The position numbers and the translations under genes were made by a program. Positions 41,080 through 51,053 of a DNA stretch of 64,000 nucleotides are shown in pieces. The notes below the pieces were generated by a model. It did not search any database. It was not told the DNA's origin and worked only from the letters and a program-made list of their open reading frames with translations. Source of the DNA: an uncultured Chromatiaceae bacterium (lineage in GTDB: Bacteria; Pseudomonadota; Gammaproteobacteria; Chromatiales; Chromatiaceae); NCBI GenBank assembly GCA_937923175.1, contig CALALB010000017.1, positions 1 through 64,000 on the forward strand. Reading direction: 5' to 3'. Within the stretch, counting starts at the first letter, position 1. Every line of letters starts with the position of its first letter.

Positions 41080-44000
41080 ATGATCGCACTCTTCGTCCGC
41101 CACCGGCTGCTCGCCAATCTCCTGATGGCGGGGATGTTGATTCTGGGCGCCGTAGCGCTCGCGCGGATGAATATCCAGTTCTTCCCGAGCTTTGCTCTCG
41201 ATATCGTCGCGGTACGGGTGGTCTGGAGCGGGGCCTCCGCCGAGGATGTCGAAAGCGGCATCATCATCCCACTCGAGGAGCGGCTTAAAACGGTCGATGG
41301 TCTCAAAAAACTCACCGCCACCGCTGCCCAGGGGATCGCCAGCATGACCCTGGAGCTCAAGGAGGGCACAGACCCCCTGCTCGCGCTCGATCAGGTCCGC
41401 CAGCGGGTGGACGAATTTCGCAATCTTCCCAAGGATGCCGAGACCCCTCAGATCTTTCGCGTCTCCCGCTATGAGCCGGTCGCGCGTCTCCTGGTCTCGG
41501 GACCGGATCTTGAGACCCTGCGCCCCTGGGTGCGGCAGTTTGAGCGCGAGCTTCTCGCGCGCGGGATCGATCGGGTAGACATCTCGGGTCTTCCCGAGGA
41601 GCGGATCGCCATCCAGGTGCCGGCCGCCGCACTCGAGACCCTAGGCCTGGCGCTCGATGGCATTGGCGAGCAGCTGGGGCGTCTGGCCCGCGACCTGCCG
41701 GCAGGGATCGCAGGCGAATCGGACGGCGCGCGTGAGATCCGCGGTCTTGAACAACGCCGCCAGGCCTCGGAGTTTCTAGACCTGCCGATCATCGCGAGCG
41801 ATCGCACCCTCGTACGTCTGGGGGATATCGCAACCATCGTGCGTGAGTCCCGCCCCGCAAGCCTCGCGCTCCATTCCATCCCTGTCGGCCAAAACCCCGG
41901 GCCGCTTGCCGACAAACCGGTGACGGTCGAGCTGTTGCTCCAGCGCGCCGAGCAAGGCCATTCGCTGCGCGCAGCGCGGATCTTGGATCGCTGGCTTGCC
42001 GAAACCCGCCCCATCCTGCCACCCTCGATCGATCTTCGGGTCTTTGATGCCCAATGGCAGGTCATCGCCGATCGCATCAATCTTTTGGTTAAAAACGGCC
42101 TCCAGGGTCTGGTCTTGGTCTTGACCCTGCTGTTTATCTTTTTGCCCGGTCGGGTGGCCTTTTGGGTGGCGATGGGTATTCCCACTGCCTATCTGGCGGC
42201 GCTGGCGCTGCTGTGGGCGCTGGGCGGCAGCATCAATATGATGAGCCTATTTGGGTTGCTTCTGACCCTGGGCATCATCGACGATGATGCCATTGTGGTC
42301 GGCGAATACGCCGAGATGCGTTTCAGTCAAGGGCTTGCTCCCGCAGAGGCGGCGATCCTCGGGGCAGAGCGGATGTTCTGGCCGATCATGGCCTCGGGTC
42401 TGACCACGATCGCCGCCTTCCTGCCTCTGATGCTGGTCGGGGGGATCATGGGCAATATCCTGCGCGATATCCCTTTTGTCGCGATCACTGTGCTCGCCGC
42501 CTCGCTCGTCGAGGTCTTTTTGGTGATGCCCAATCATCTGCGCATGGCCTTTGAGCAGCATCGGGCGGTCAAGGCCCCACGCTGGCGCGAGCAGGTCAAT
42601 GCCGCATTCGAGCATTTCCGCGAGCAGATCTATCGCCCCATCCTGATCTGGGCGCTGCGCTGGCGCGGGGTGACCCTGAGCCTGGTCATCGCCTTGATGC
42701 TCTTGGCGGTGGGTCTGCTTGCCGGTGGGCGGGTGCCATTCGTCTTTTTTCCGACGCCTGAGTCGCAACTGATCTTTGCCAATATCACCTTCGTCGCCGG
42801 CACCCCGCGCGAACAGACCGCGGCCTTTCTGGCTGAGCTCGAGCGCACCCTCATCGCCGCCGAAGACGAGCTCGGCGGTCATCTGATCGAGTCGGCGGTC
42901 GCGCGCCTGGGGACCACGGTCATGGTTGAGGCGGGGGCTGCGCCGAGCGGCGATCAACTCGCCTCGATCCTGGTCCAGCTTGTCCCCTCAGAACAGCGCA
43001 GGGTGCGTAACGAGCGCTTCATCGCCACCTGGCGCGCCAAGACGCCCCTGCCCGCCGGTCTTGAAAGCCTGGTGATCTCGGAGCGCCGGCCAGGACCACC
43101 TGGGCGGGATCTGACCGTCCGTCTGGTCGGAGAGGACGCCGAACGCCTGAAGACCGCAGCACTTGAACTTGCCCAAAGCCTGGAATCCGTCCCCGGGGTC
43201 TCGAATCTGGTCGATGATCTGCCATTCGGGCGCGAGCAATTGATCTATCGCCTGACCCCCCAAGGACTGGCATTGGGGTTGACCACCGAGTCGCTCGGTC
43301 GCCAATTGCGCGCGGCCTTCGATGGCTATCTCGCCCAATTGGTCCAGGTGGGCCAGGATGAGCTCGAGGTGAGGGTGCTTTTGCCGCGCGCCGAGCGCGA
43401 GCGCCTGGATACCCTCGAGCAGCTTTTGGTGCGCGCCCCCGACGGACGCTTCGTGCCTTTGAGCAGCGTGGCCTCTTGGGAGACGCGGCGGGGGTTTGAG
43501 GCCCTGCGCCATGCCAATGGCCGACTGGCGGTCGAGGTCTCGGGCGATGTGGATCGGGCACTCAATACCCCAGACAATGTCCGCGCTGCCCTGGAAGGTG
43601 AACTCTTGCCCGAGCTGGTCGCGCGCTATGGGATCGAGTATAGCTTCGAAGGACGTGCTGCCGACCAGCGCGAGACCCTGGGCGATATGCAGCTTGGCGT
43701 CGTTCTGGGCTTGATACTGATCTACATGATTTTGGCTGCGGTCTTCGGGAGCTGGGGCTGGCCGTTGGTGGTGATGACCGCTATCCCCTTGGGTCTGGTG
43801 GGCGCACTCGCCGGCCATTGGTTGCTTGGGTTGGATCTGACCATCCTATCTCTCTTTGGTCTTTTTGGGCTGTCTGGGATCGTGGTCAATAACGCGATCA
43901 TCCTGGTCAGCCTGTATCAGGAGCTGCGTGAAGCGGGGATGCCGGTCGAGGAGGCACTGGTCGAGGCCGCAGTCGCCCGCTTGCGAGCCATGTTGCTCAC

Positions 44001-44187
44001 CTCAGTGACCACTGTGGTCGGTCTCGGCCCGCTGATCTTTGAAAAAAGCCTCCAGGCGCAGTTTTTGATCCCCATGGCGGTCTCCCTGGCCTTTGGCGTC
44101 GGCTTTGCGACCGTGTTGGTCTTGATCTTTACCCCTGCACTGTTATCGCTGTATGAGGAACTCCAGACAAGGCTGCGCAGCCGTTAG
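41080..44187 (+). CDS. RND family efflux transporter permease
   Basis: 12-TM RND architecture, NMMSLFGLLLTLGIIDDDAIVVGEYAE, GLSGIVVNNAIILVSLYQEL; starts immediately after the adaptor stop. Confidence 0.95.
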   Translation: MIALFVRHRLLANLLMAGMLILGAVALARMNIQFFPSFALDIVAVRVVWSGASAEDVESGIIIPLEERLKTVDGLKKLTATAAQGIASMTLELKEGTDPLLALDQVRQRVDEFRNLPKDAETPQIFRVSRYEPVARLLVSGPDLETLRPWVRQFERELLARGIDRVDISGLPEERIAIQVPAAALETLGLALDGIGEQLGRLARDLPAGIAGESDGAREIRGLEQRRQASEFLDLPIIASDRTLVRLGDIATIVRESRPASLALHSIPVGQNPGPLADKPVTVELLLQRAEQGHSLRAARILDRWLAETRPILPPSIDLRVFDAQWQVIADRINLLVKNGLQGLVLVLTLLFIFLPGRVAFWVAMGIPTAYLAALALLWALGGSINMMSLFGLLLTLGIIDDDAIVVGEYAEMRFSQGLAPAEAAILGAERMFWPIMASGLTTIAAFLPLMLVGGIMGNILRDIPFVAITVLAASLVEVFLVMPNHLRMAFEQHRAVKAPRWREQVNAAFEHFREQIYRPILIWALRWRGVTLSLVIALMLLAVGLLAGGRVPFVFFPTPESQLIFANITFVAGTPREQTAAFLAELERTLIAAEDELGGHLIESAVARLGTTVMVEAGAAPSGDQLASILVQLVPSEQRRVRNERFIATWRAKTPLPAGLESLVISERRPGPPGRDLTVRLVGEDAERLKTAALELAQSLESVPGVSNLVDDLPFGREQLIYRLTPQGLALGLTTESLGRQLRAAFDGYLAQLVQVGQDELEVRVLLPRAERERLDTLEQLLVRAPDGRFVPLSSVASWETRRGFEALRHANGRLAVEVSGDVDRALNTPDNVRAALEGELLPELVARYGIEYSFEGRAADQRETLGDMQLGVVLGLILIYMILAAVFGSWGWPLVVMTAIPLGLVGALAGHWLLGLDLTILSLFGLFGLSGIVVNNAIILVSLYQELREAGMPVEEALVEAAVARLRAMLLTSVTTVVGLGPLIFEKSLQAQFLIPMAVSLAFGVGFATVLVLIFTPALLSLYEELQTRLRSR

Positions 44188-44214
44188 AGGCAGGTCATCC
44201 GACGCGCCCTCTAC

Positions 44215-44525
44215 TCCGTCATTCCGGCCGCCCCTGCATCTTCATCATTCCGGGGTACCCTCCCCTTGTCATTCCGGAATAAGCTGGAATCCAGGAAAAG
44301 CCATCGGCGGCGTCAGGGGTGTCAGGGGTTTTCTAGACCCCGGCTTTCGCCGGGGTGACAAAGCAGGTGTCATTCCGGCACAGGAATGTCGCCCGACTGC
44401 CGCCAGCCCGCCTGCCGTGTGACCCAAGAAGGTGTCATTCCGGTCCAGGAATATCGCCCCGGTGCAAACCGAGACCGGGATCGACCTCTTGCTTCGGGCC
44501 TGCTGGCCCTCGCAATGACGTTGTT
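44215..44525. repeat. cluster of REP-like elements (about 6 imperfect copies)
   Basis: gtcattccggaataagctggaatccagg; tctagaccccggctttcgccggggtgac; gtcattccggcacaggaatgtcgcc; gtcattccggtccaggaatatcgcc; ccctcgcaatgacg. Confidence 0.8.
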
Positions 44526-44538
44526 CCGGTAAGGGTCT

Positions 44539-45165
44539 TCAAGGGATCAGGGCCGCGCGGACGGCATCCAGATCCAGGCGTTCGAGATAGGCCTCAAGCG
44601 GTTGGGGATCGTTTAAGCCCTGACCCTTAGCCTGGACCAGCAGCCGATTGTCGATCACGAACATGAGCCTGTAATCCTGGCTGCCGGGGGCATGTTCGAG
44701 CAATCCCCGCTGACCCTTGAAGGCATAGGGTCTCATATTGGGCGTGCTCTGCATGACCACGGGTAGAGAGAGTGCAGCAGTCAGCATGGGCAGCAGGGGC
44801 GAATCCACAGCCAGATTGAGCTCGATCTCAGCGCCATCCCCGCGCCGATAGCGCCGGCTGAGGGTGGTCCCGGTGATCATGGCCGCTAGTCCGGCCGTCT
44901 GGGTCTCAGCTGCATCCGCTGTCCAACCCGGCAGGGGTTCGGGCAATAGGCGGATGAGATGGGCAGCCAGCCGTTCCTGGATTTGCCCAATGGCAAAATT
45001 GAGCGCATCCACTGCCGATCGGTATTGGCCAGACTCATAGAATCGGCGCGCTGCATCCAGCCGGTCGAGTATCTCATCGGCGCCTGCCGGGCTTGAACAC
45101 AGGGCTGCGGCGGCGAGCACGAGCGTTCGAATACGCAGTCTTGGCATCGGCTGATCCTCACTCAT
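44539..45165 (-). CDS. secreted hypothetical protein
   Basis: Signal LVLAAAALCSSPAGA; LDRLDAARRFYESGQYRSAVDALNFAIGQIQERLA TPR-like N-terminus. Confidence 0.7.
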   Translation of the reverse strand: MSEDQPMPRLRIRTLVLAAAALCSSPAGADEILDRLDAARRFYESGQYRSAVDALNFAIGQIQERLAAHLIRLLPEPLPGWTADAAETQTAGLAAMITGTTLSRRYRRGDGAEIELNLAVDSPLLPMLTAALSLPVVMQSTPNMRPYAFKGQRGLLEHAPGSQDYRLMFVIDNRLLVQAKGQGLNDPQPLEAYLERLDLDAVRAALIP

Positions 45166-46613
45166 CAGGTAAATTCACGGCGCAGACGGGTTTGCAGAGC
45201 GCGCGCCTGGTTGAGCGATTCTTTGAGCATCAGGCGCTGTAATGGTTTCAGCGCCTCGGGCCTGATGCGCTCAGGCGAGTCCTGGGCGGGCGCCCTCAGT
45301 TGCTGTTCGAGACGCAGATGCTCGATGAATTGGAAACAGTCGATCTCAGCGGCGCATGTCTCAGCGCTCAGTTGCCGATTGGCAGCGCTTGCGCGCAAGC
45401 GATCGGCGGTATGGGTGACCCATAGACCATCCTTCAGGGCCCAGATCCGCGCTGCCTCGATGAAAAAGCGGGCACCCTGGCGTTTGAGGTCGAACCTCGG
45501 CAGACCCTGGCCCAGGCGGCCGAGCCTCAGAGGCCCCATCCAGCCCAAGGGCGGTGCACTCCTGAGGCTATGGACGGCGAGATGGCGCAAAAATTCGGGA
45601 TGCTCAGGCAGGATCTGGATCAGCCAGGCGCGCAAGCGATCGACCGGCTCAGCGCTACCATAGAGCGGGCGAAAGTCAAGACAACCGACCGGATGATCGT
45701 TCGCAGGGGTGGGGGATTGCAGCCAGCGCAAAAAACGCGCCTGCCATTCAGATTCGCTCAAACACCAATCGGGATGCCCTGCCATGACCCCATCGGGGCA
45801 ATGGCTGAACCCCAAGCGATGGAGCGCCTCGTTGACGGCGCGGGCAAAGGTTAGCAAACCTTGGCGCACCTCAGGGGTGCTGGCTGGGTCGGGGGGGACG
45901 AACAACAGGGCATTGTCTTGCTCCATCCTAAAGCTCGGCTCGAGCCGCCCTTCGCTACCCAAGGTGATCCAGCACCAGGAAACAGGTGGCAGATCGGATT
46001 CGTCTTCGATCAATTCGATGACCCGGATGGCAATGAGGTCATTGAGTCCGGAGAGCCACTGGGCAAGCGACTCAATCCCCAATCCAGCCCGGAAAAGCTC
46101 GACCCCTCGGCGTCTGATGCGGTCAACGGCCTTGAGCATCGCCAGCAGGTCACGCGCCCGACCGATCTCGGCGATCAGTTCATCCGCATCGGTCGCCGGC
46201 AGACCCAGGAGATCGGTTTGGGAAAGCAGCCCATAGAGGGCACCGGAGGGCTCGGTGAGGATCAGATAGCGGACGCCGCGCTTGGCCATCATCACCTTGG
46301 CGCGATGGATGGGTGCATCGGCGACCAAGGTTGGGGGGGCACCGAGCATGTGGTTGGTCACGGGATCCTCGAGCGTGCCCCCCTCGAAACCGATCGCATG
46401 GAGCAGATCGCGCAGGGTCACCAGACCCAGAGGCAGCTGGGTGTAGGGATCGGCCACCACAGCTGCGTCCTTTTCCTCCTGGCTGAGACGATACAGCAGC
46501 TCGCGCAGTCTGGTCTCAGGGGTGACCACTACAGCCTCTTGGCGGATGCGCGCGCGCACACTGTCGCGGTCGGTCGCCTCTGAGGGAGTCCAGGCAGACT
46601 TGCTCATCACCAT
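45165..46613 (-). CDS. CBS-domain / DUF294-type putative nucleotidyltransferase
   Basis: Two CBS segments, then WCWITLGSEGRLEPSFRMEQDNALLF nucleotidyltransferase motif. Confidence 0.85.
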   Translation of the reverse strand: MVMSKSAWTPSEATDRDSVRARIRQEAVVVTPETRLRELLYRLSQEEKDAAVVADPYTQLPLGLVTLRDLLHAIGFEGGTLEDPVTNHMLGAPPTLVADAPIHRAKVMMAKRGVRYLILTEPSGALYGLLSQTDLLGLPATDADELIAEIGRARDLLAMLKAVDRIRRRGVELFRAGLGIESLAQWLSGLNDLIAIRVIELIEDESDLPPVSWCWITLGSEGRLEPSFRMEQDNALLFVPPDPASTPEVRQGLLTFARAVNEALHRLGFSHCPDGVMAGHPDWCLSESEWQARFLRWLQSPTPANDHPVGCLDFRPLYGSAEPVDRLRAWLIQILPEHPEFLRHLAVHSLRSAPPLGWMGPLRLGRLGQGLPRFDLKRQGARFFIEAARIWALKDGLWVTHTADRLRASAANRQLSAETCAAEIDCFQFIEHLRLEQQLRAPAQDSPERIRPEALKPLQRLMLKESLNQARALQTRLRREFT

Positions 46614-46640
46614 AGGTCGATTGCCCCCCCCAGCGTCGCC

Positions 46641-47045
46641 TCAGGTCGGGGTCTCGAGCAGGGTACGCACCCGCTCGATCAGCTCATGGGTCGAGAACGG
46701 CTTGGTGAGATAGGCGTCGGCACCAAGCTTTAGACCTCGGTCGCGATCGGTGGCGCGTCCTTTGGCAGTGAGCATCAAGACCCGCAGATGTTTAAGCCCT
46801 GGATCGGCGCGCACCGACTCGAGCACGGCAAAGCCATCAAGCTTCGGCATCATAACATCCAGGATCACCAAATCAGGCCGGTGGGTGCGGATCGCCTCGA
46901 GCGCTGTCTCACCATCGCGAGCGACCTGGATCTCATAGCCAGAGCGTTTCATCAAAAACTCGAGGGCGATGAGAATATGGGGCTCGTCATCAATGATCAG
47001 GATGGACTTCATGGTCAGAACCTGCTGGATCATGGGGCCCCTCAC
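46641..47045 (-). CDS. single-domain response regulator
   Basis: ILIIDDEPHILIALEFLMKRSGYEI, LVILDVMMPKLDGFAVLE, LTAKG, YLTKPFSTHELIERV. Confidence 0.93.
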   Translation of the reverse strand: MRGPMIQQVLTMKSILIIDDEPHILIALEFLMKRSGYEIQVARDGETALEAIRTHRPDLVILDVMMPKLDGFAVLESVRADPGLKHLRVLMLTAKGRATDRDRGLKLGADAYLTKPFSTHELIERVRTLLETPT

Positions 47046-47129
47046 CCCGGCGTAAGCCGGGGCACACCGGCACAGGCCTGGGTCTAGGGGTGCTGGCTTC
47101 CGGATTTGTCCGGAATGATAGCGTCAGAA
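47041..47129. repeat. REP-like elements
   Basis: ctcaccccggcgtaagccggggcac; ggcttccggatttgtccggaatgat. Confidence 0.65.
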
Positions 47130-49852
47130 TGACAGGCAGGGAGTTCGACGCAAAGCTTAGCACCCCTTGGTTGGCGATTTTCAGCCCAGATGCGCCCGCC
47201 GAGATGGGTGATGATCCGGCGGCTAATCGGTAATCCCAGGCCGGTCCCCAAGGGTTTGGCACCGCCGGCCGAGCTCTGATGAAAGCGTTCAAAGATCAGC
47301 TCGAGCTCGGCGGCCGGGATCCCTGGGCCATTGTCGGCCACATTGAGCCGCCAGACCGGACCCAGGCGTCTGAGACCGATCTCGATCCGGCCAGATCCCG
47401 AAGGGGCGAACTTGGCAGCATTGGCAATGAGGTTTTCGAGCACCTGGATCAGGCGGTCGCGATCGCCCCAGACCCAGGCCGGTTCAGGAGGTAGATCAAG
47501 CTGGACGCTGATCCCCCGTTCTTTTACAAGGGGCGCGGTCATGGTCACCGTATCTTCGACGAGATGTTGCAGCGCCAGGATCTCGGTGTGCCAGTCGGCG
47601 TGACCGGATTCGATCTTGGCTAGATCCAGGACCTGATCGACCAGACGCGATAGGCGCTCGGCCTCGCTGACCAGGATCGCGAGAAAGCGCTGGCGTTGCT
47701 CGGGATCGAGGTCTGGATGATCGCGTAGGATCTCGGCAAAGGCCCGGATCGAGGCGAGGGGGGTACGCAGTTCATGGGTCACTGAGGACATGAAATCGTC
47801 TTTGAGTCGATCCAGCTCCTGGAGACGCTCATTGGCTGCCCGCAGCTCGGCGGTGGCCGCCTCGAGGTCGCGCGACTTTTGTTCGAGCTGTTGGCTATAG
47901 AGTCGCACCTGCCAGGCCTCATCGAGGATGGCGAGCACCTCCTCCAGACCCAACGACTCCTCCTGAGTGACCGAGGCGATCATCAGGCGCGCCGAGGCGC
48001 TGCCGATCGCCCCCGACAACAGGGTCTCGGCAAACCCGACTGTCTCGGGATCGGCTGGCAGCTCATCAGACGAGCTGAAACCTCGCGTCCGGGCATGTTT
48101 GGCAAATGCCAGCCGGGTGCGTTCCGGGCCGAGAAAGCGTTCGGTCAAGGCCAGGAGCTCGCGGACATCGGCCTGGCCGCGCCAAACCGAGGTGCGATTG
48201 CGCCTGGGGTCACGCAGGATATCGACGAATAAACGGGCCTGGGCGGCCTCGATGGGCCGCGGGGTGCGCAATGATGAAACCCCGATAAACATCAACAGAT
48301 TGGCAGTCAGGCTCCAAAACAGCCCATGGGTGATCGGATTCCAGCCTTCCAGGCCAAAGAGCGCCTGGGGCGCTAGGAAGGCCAGCCCGCCGATCCCCGA
48401 ATCCATGAATGCCGGAGGTAGCCAGCCCGATTTGGCAAATGAAGGCAGCAACAGGGTATAGACCCAGATCAGAAAACCGACGAGCAACCCGGCCAGGGCG
48501 CCCTCGCGTGTCCCGCCACGCCAATAAAGACCTCCGATCAGGGGCGGGGCGAACTGGGCTACGGCCACAAAGCTGATCAACCCGATATTGACCAGGGCAT
48601 AGGCCTCGCCGGCCAGCCGGTAGTAGAGATAACTCAATACCAGGATACCGAGGATCGCTAGACGCCGGATCATCAATAACAACTGGCCCAGATGCGCCCG
48701 GGGTTGATGGCGCGGCCACAGGCGCATCAATAATGGCAAGACTAGATCATTGCTGACCATGGTCGAGAGCGCGACGGTCTCGACGATCACCATCCCAGTC
48801 GAGGCCGACAACCCGCCAATGAAGACCAGGAGTGCCAGATCCGGCCGCTTCATGGCCATGGGGACGGTCAGCATGAAGGTATCGGCGGCCGTGGATCCGT
48901 CCGGAAAGATAGACAGTCCAGCCAAGGCGATCGGGATCACGAACAGATTGATCAACCAAAGATAGAGCGGGAACAGCCAGATCGCCCGCCGCAGATGGCG
49001 TTCATCGCTATTCTCGACCACGGCCACCTGGAATTGGCGCGGCAATAGAATGATGGCCAGACCGGCGAGCAGATTGACCGCAAACCAGTCATACAAGGGA
49101 GGGAGCCGAGGCGAGAGAACCGGCGCCAAACGCTGGGCAAGTGCCGGGTCTGACACCAGGGTCTCCAAGGAGAGTCCATCCGGGGCCATGAGTTCGAGGG
49201 TGACAAAGACCCCCAGCGCCAAAAAGGCGAAGAGCTTGACCAAGGACTCGAAGGCAATGGCCGCAACCAGGCCCTCGTGACGCTCGCTGACATCGAGCTG
49301 GCGAGTACCGAACAGGATCGCAAAGGCTGCGAGCAAGAGAGCGACGGCAAAGGCGGAGTCATGCCACAGGGGCAAGGCGGTGGTCTCGGGCATGCGCACC
49401 TGCGGATAGTGGCGCAGGATCTCAAAGCTCCAAGAGACGGCCTTGAGCTGGAGGGCGATATAGGGGATGACCCCGAGCACGGCGATCAGGGTGACCAGAC
49501 CGCCTAAGAGTTGGCTCTTGCCATAGCGCGAGGCGATGAAATCGGCGATCGAGGTGATCCGCGCCGACTTGCTGATCCGGATCATCTTGAGCAAGACCGA
49601 GGCCCAGAGCAACGCCGAGAGGGTTGGCCCGAGATAGATGGGCAAGAAACCGATCCCGGTCTCCGCAGCCTGACCCACGCTGCCATAAAAGGTCCAGGCG
49701 GTACAATAGACTGCCAGCGACAGGGCATAGACGGTCGGCTGGGCGATCACCGAGCGCCCCCTTTCGACGCGCCGCTCGGCCCAATAGGCGATGGCAAAGA
49801 GCAGACCCACATAGGCCAGCGAGATGGCGATGATCGCGAGGCTGAGGATCAT
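47084..49852 (-). CDS. sodium:solute symporter-histidine kinase fusion (CbrA/CrbS-like)
   Basis: SSS-type TM N-domain; DDFMSSVTHELRTPLASIRAFAEILRDHPDL H-box; NVADNGPGIPAAELELIFERFHQ. Confidence 0.93.
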   Translation of the reverse strand: MILSLAIIAISLAYVGLLFAIAYWAERRVERGRSVIAQPTVYALSLAVYCTAWTFYGSVGQAAETGIGFLPIYLGPTLSALLWASVLLKMIRISKSARITSIADFIASRYGKSQLLGGLVTLIAVLGVIPYIALQLKAVSWSFEILRHYPQVRMPETTALPLWHDSAFAVALLLAAFAILFGTRQLDVSERHEGLVAAIAFESLVKLFAFLALGVFVTLELMAPDGLSLETLVSDPALAQRLAPVLSPRLPPLYDWFAVNLLAGLAIILLPRQFQVAVVENSDERHLRRAIWLFPLYLWLINLFVIPIALAGLSIFPDGSTAADTFMLTVPMAMKRPDLALLVFIGGLSASTGMVIVETVALSTMVSNDLVLPLLMRLWPRHQPRAHLGQLLLMIRRLAILGILVLSYLYYRLAGEAYALVNIGLISFVAVAQFAPPLIGGLYWRGGTREGALAGLLVGFLIWVYTLLLPSFAKSGWLPPAFMDSGIGGLAFLAPQALFGLEGWNPITHGLFWSLTANLLMFIGVSSLRTPRPIEAAQARLFVDILRDPRRNRTSVWRGQADVRELLALTERFLGPERTRLAFAKHARTRGFSSSDELPADPETVGFAETLLSGAIGSASARLMIASVTQEESLGLEEVLAILDEAWQVRLYSQQLEQKSRDLEAATAELRAANERLQELDRLKDDFMSSVTHELRTPLASIRAFAEILRDHPDLDPEQRQRFLAILVSEAERLSRLVDQVLDLAKIESGHADWHTEILALQHLVEDTVTMTAPLVKERGISVQLDLPPEPAWVWGDRDRLIQVLENLIANAAKFAPSGSGRIEIGLRRLGPVWRLNVADNGPGIPAAELELIFERFHQSSAGGAKPLGTGLGLPISRRIITHLGGRIWAENRQPRGAKLCVELPACHSDAIIPDKSGSQHP

Positions 49853-50118
49853 GGGTCATCGCGATTCGCGGCGGTGATCCAGGCCGCCCCCAGGATCACC
49901 AGGGCCCAAACGCCATAGAGATAAAGATCCAGCGAGGGGATCCCCAACCAGGGACCCAGCAGATCATGACGCCCAACCAGGGGGGAAAATAAAAGCACCA
50001 GGGCGATGCTGAAGAGGGTCAAAAGACGCTGCCTGAGGAGCGAACGGCGGGCGACGGGCGGTGATTGATCGCTCCCCGCTCGCTTTTCCAAACCCGCTGT
50101 TGGCTTATCCCCGTTCAT
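49849..50118 (-). CDS. small two-TM protein preceding the SSS-kinase
   Basis: LLTLFSIALVLLFSPLVGRHDLLGPWLGIPSLDLYLYGVWALVILGAAWI; 4-bp overlap with the kinase ORF. Confidence 0.7.
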   Translation of the reverse strand: MNGDKPTAGLEKRAGSDQSPPVARRSLLRQRLLTLFSIALVLLFSPLVGRHDLLGPWLGIPSLDLYLYGVWALVILGAAWITAANRDDP

Positions 50119-50125
50119 CTTTCCG

Positions 50126-50332
50126 CGGCGTCATTGCGGCGCCGTTATTCCAGCGCAAGCCAGCCAAGTCATTTTGGCCTTATTCCCCTGTAGCATTCCG
50201 GCGCGCCCTCTACCCCGTCATTCCGGCGCAAGCCGGAACCCAGGATCCGGAATGCAGCGCAAAGGCCAGAATCGTTGGCGCTGCCGGTAAAGTCTCCTGG
50301 ACCCCCGCTTTCGCCGGGGTGACGGGAGTGGA
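50126..50332. repeat. REP-like element cluster
   Basis: gtcattccggcgcaagccggaacccaggatccgg; tcctggacccccgctttcgccggggtgacggg. Confidence 0.75.
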
Positions 50333-50376
50333 GATTGGTCACCATGTTCGCCTTTCCCAGCTCAAGCGAACCCTCT

Positions 50377-50949
50377 TCAGTGGGTGCGCTGGCGATAGCG
50401 CCAGGGCGTTTGTTGCTCGCCAGGGCGACTCCAAATCCCGCGTTTGGCCTGTTTGGCCTCGCGCTTGGCGCGGGCATAGCGGGGATTGTCGCAAAATCGC
50501 TCGTAGACCGCTGCCTGGCCTGCTGCGACCTGTTCGAGATTGAGCAAACGCGGGCTGGGGCCAAGGGTATAGATCTCGCCGACGATACGTCCATATTGGT
50601 CGCGGTCGATCCTGACCAGCCTGACCTCGCGCGGGGTGATCGATTCGAGATGGGCGCGCGAGCGCTCGCCCCAGGGGTGCTGTCCCAGCTCGGGGGCGTC
50701 GATGCAATAGAGCCTGACCTTGACCGGTTTGACCCCACAGCGCAATTGCAGGGTATCGCCATCGTTTATCCGCTCGACCCGGCAGGTCTGGCTGCCCCAA
50801 CCCAGGGTCCAGCTGGCAGGGAGCAGATCCGCCGCCCAGGTGATCAAGGCAGCAGCCAGGGCGCTGGCTGCGGCTACCGACAGACCTAGGCGTCTACGGA
50901 GCAAAGCGCTAAGCGGGCGTTTCAGCAGATCTTGCGGCCTTTTGAACAT
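50377..50949 (-). CDS. thermonuclease (SNase) family protein with N-terminal TM
   Basis: CRVERINDGDTLQLRCGVKPVKVRLYCIDAPELGQHPWGERSRAHL; NPRYARAKREAKQAKRGIWS. Confidence 0.92.
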   Translation of the reverse strand: MFKRPQDLLKRPLSALLRRRLGLSVAAASALAAALITWAADLLPASWTLGWGSQTCRVERINDGDTLQLRCGVKPVKVRLYCIDAPELGQHPWGERSRAHLESITPREVRLVRIDRDQYGRIVGEIYTLGPSPRLLNLEQVAAGQAAVYERFCDNPRYARAKREAKQAKRGIWSRPGEQQTPWRYRQRTH

Positions 50950-50986
50950 CGGGATCGATCCCCAGGAACGAATGGCAAAGGGCGAG

Positions 50987-51014
50987 TCGACTCAGAAGGT
51001 TCGACTCAGAAGGT
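50987..51014. repeat. perfect 14-bp tandem duplication (tcgactcagaaggt)x2
   Basis: Direct reading of intergenic sequence. Confidence 0.9.
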
Positions 51015-51053
51015 CTTCACTGCGCATGCCCTACCCCGCCCACTTTGGCCTTA

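Noticed and set aside
41357-42185. Minus-strand Arg/Ser-rich ORFs within the RND permease gene
   Set aside because: Composition typical of antisense translation of GC-rich coding DNA.
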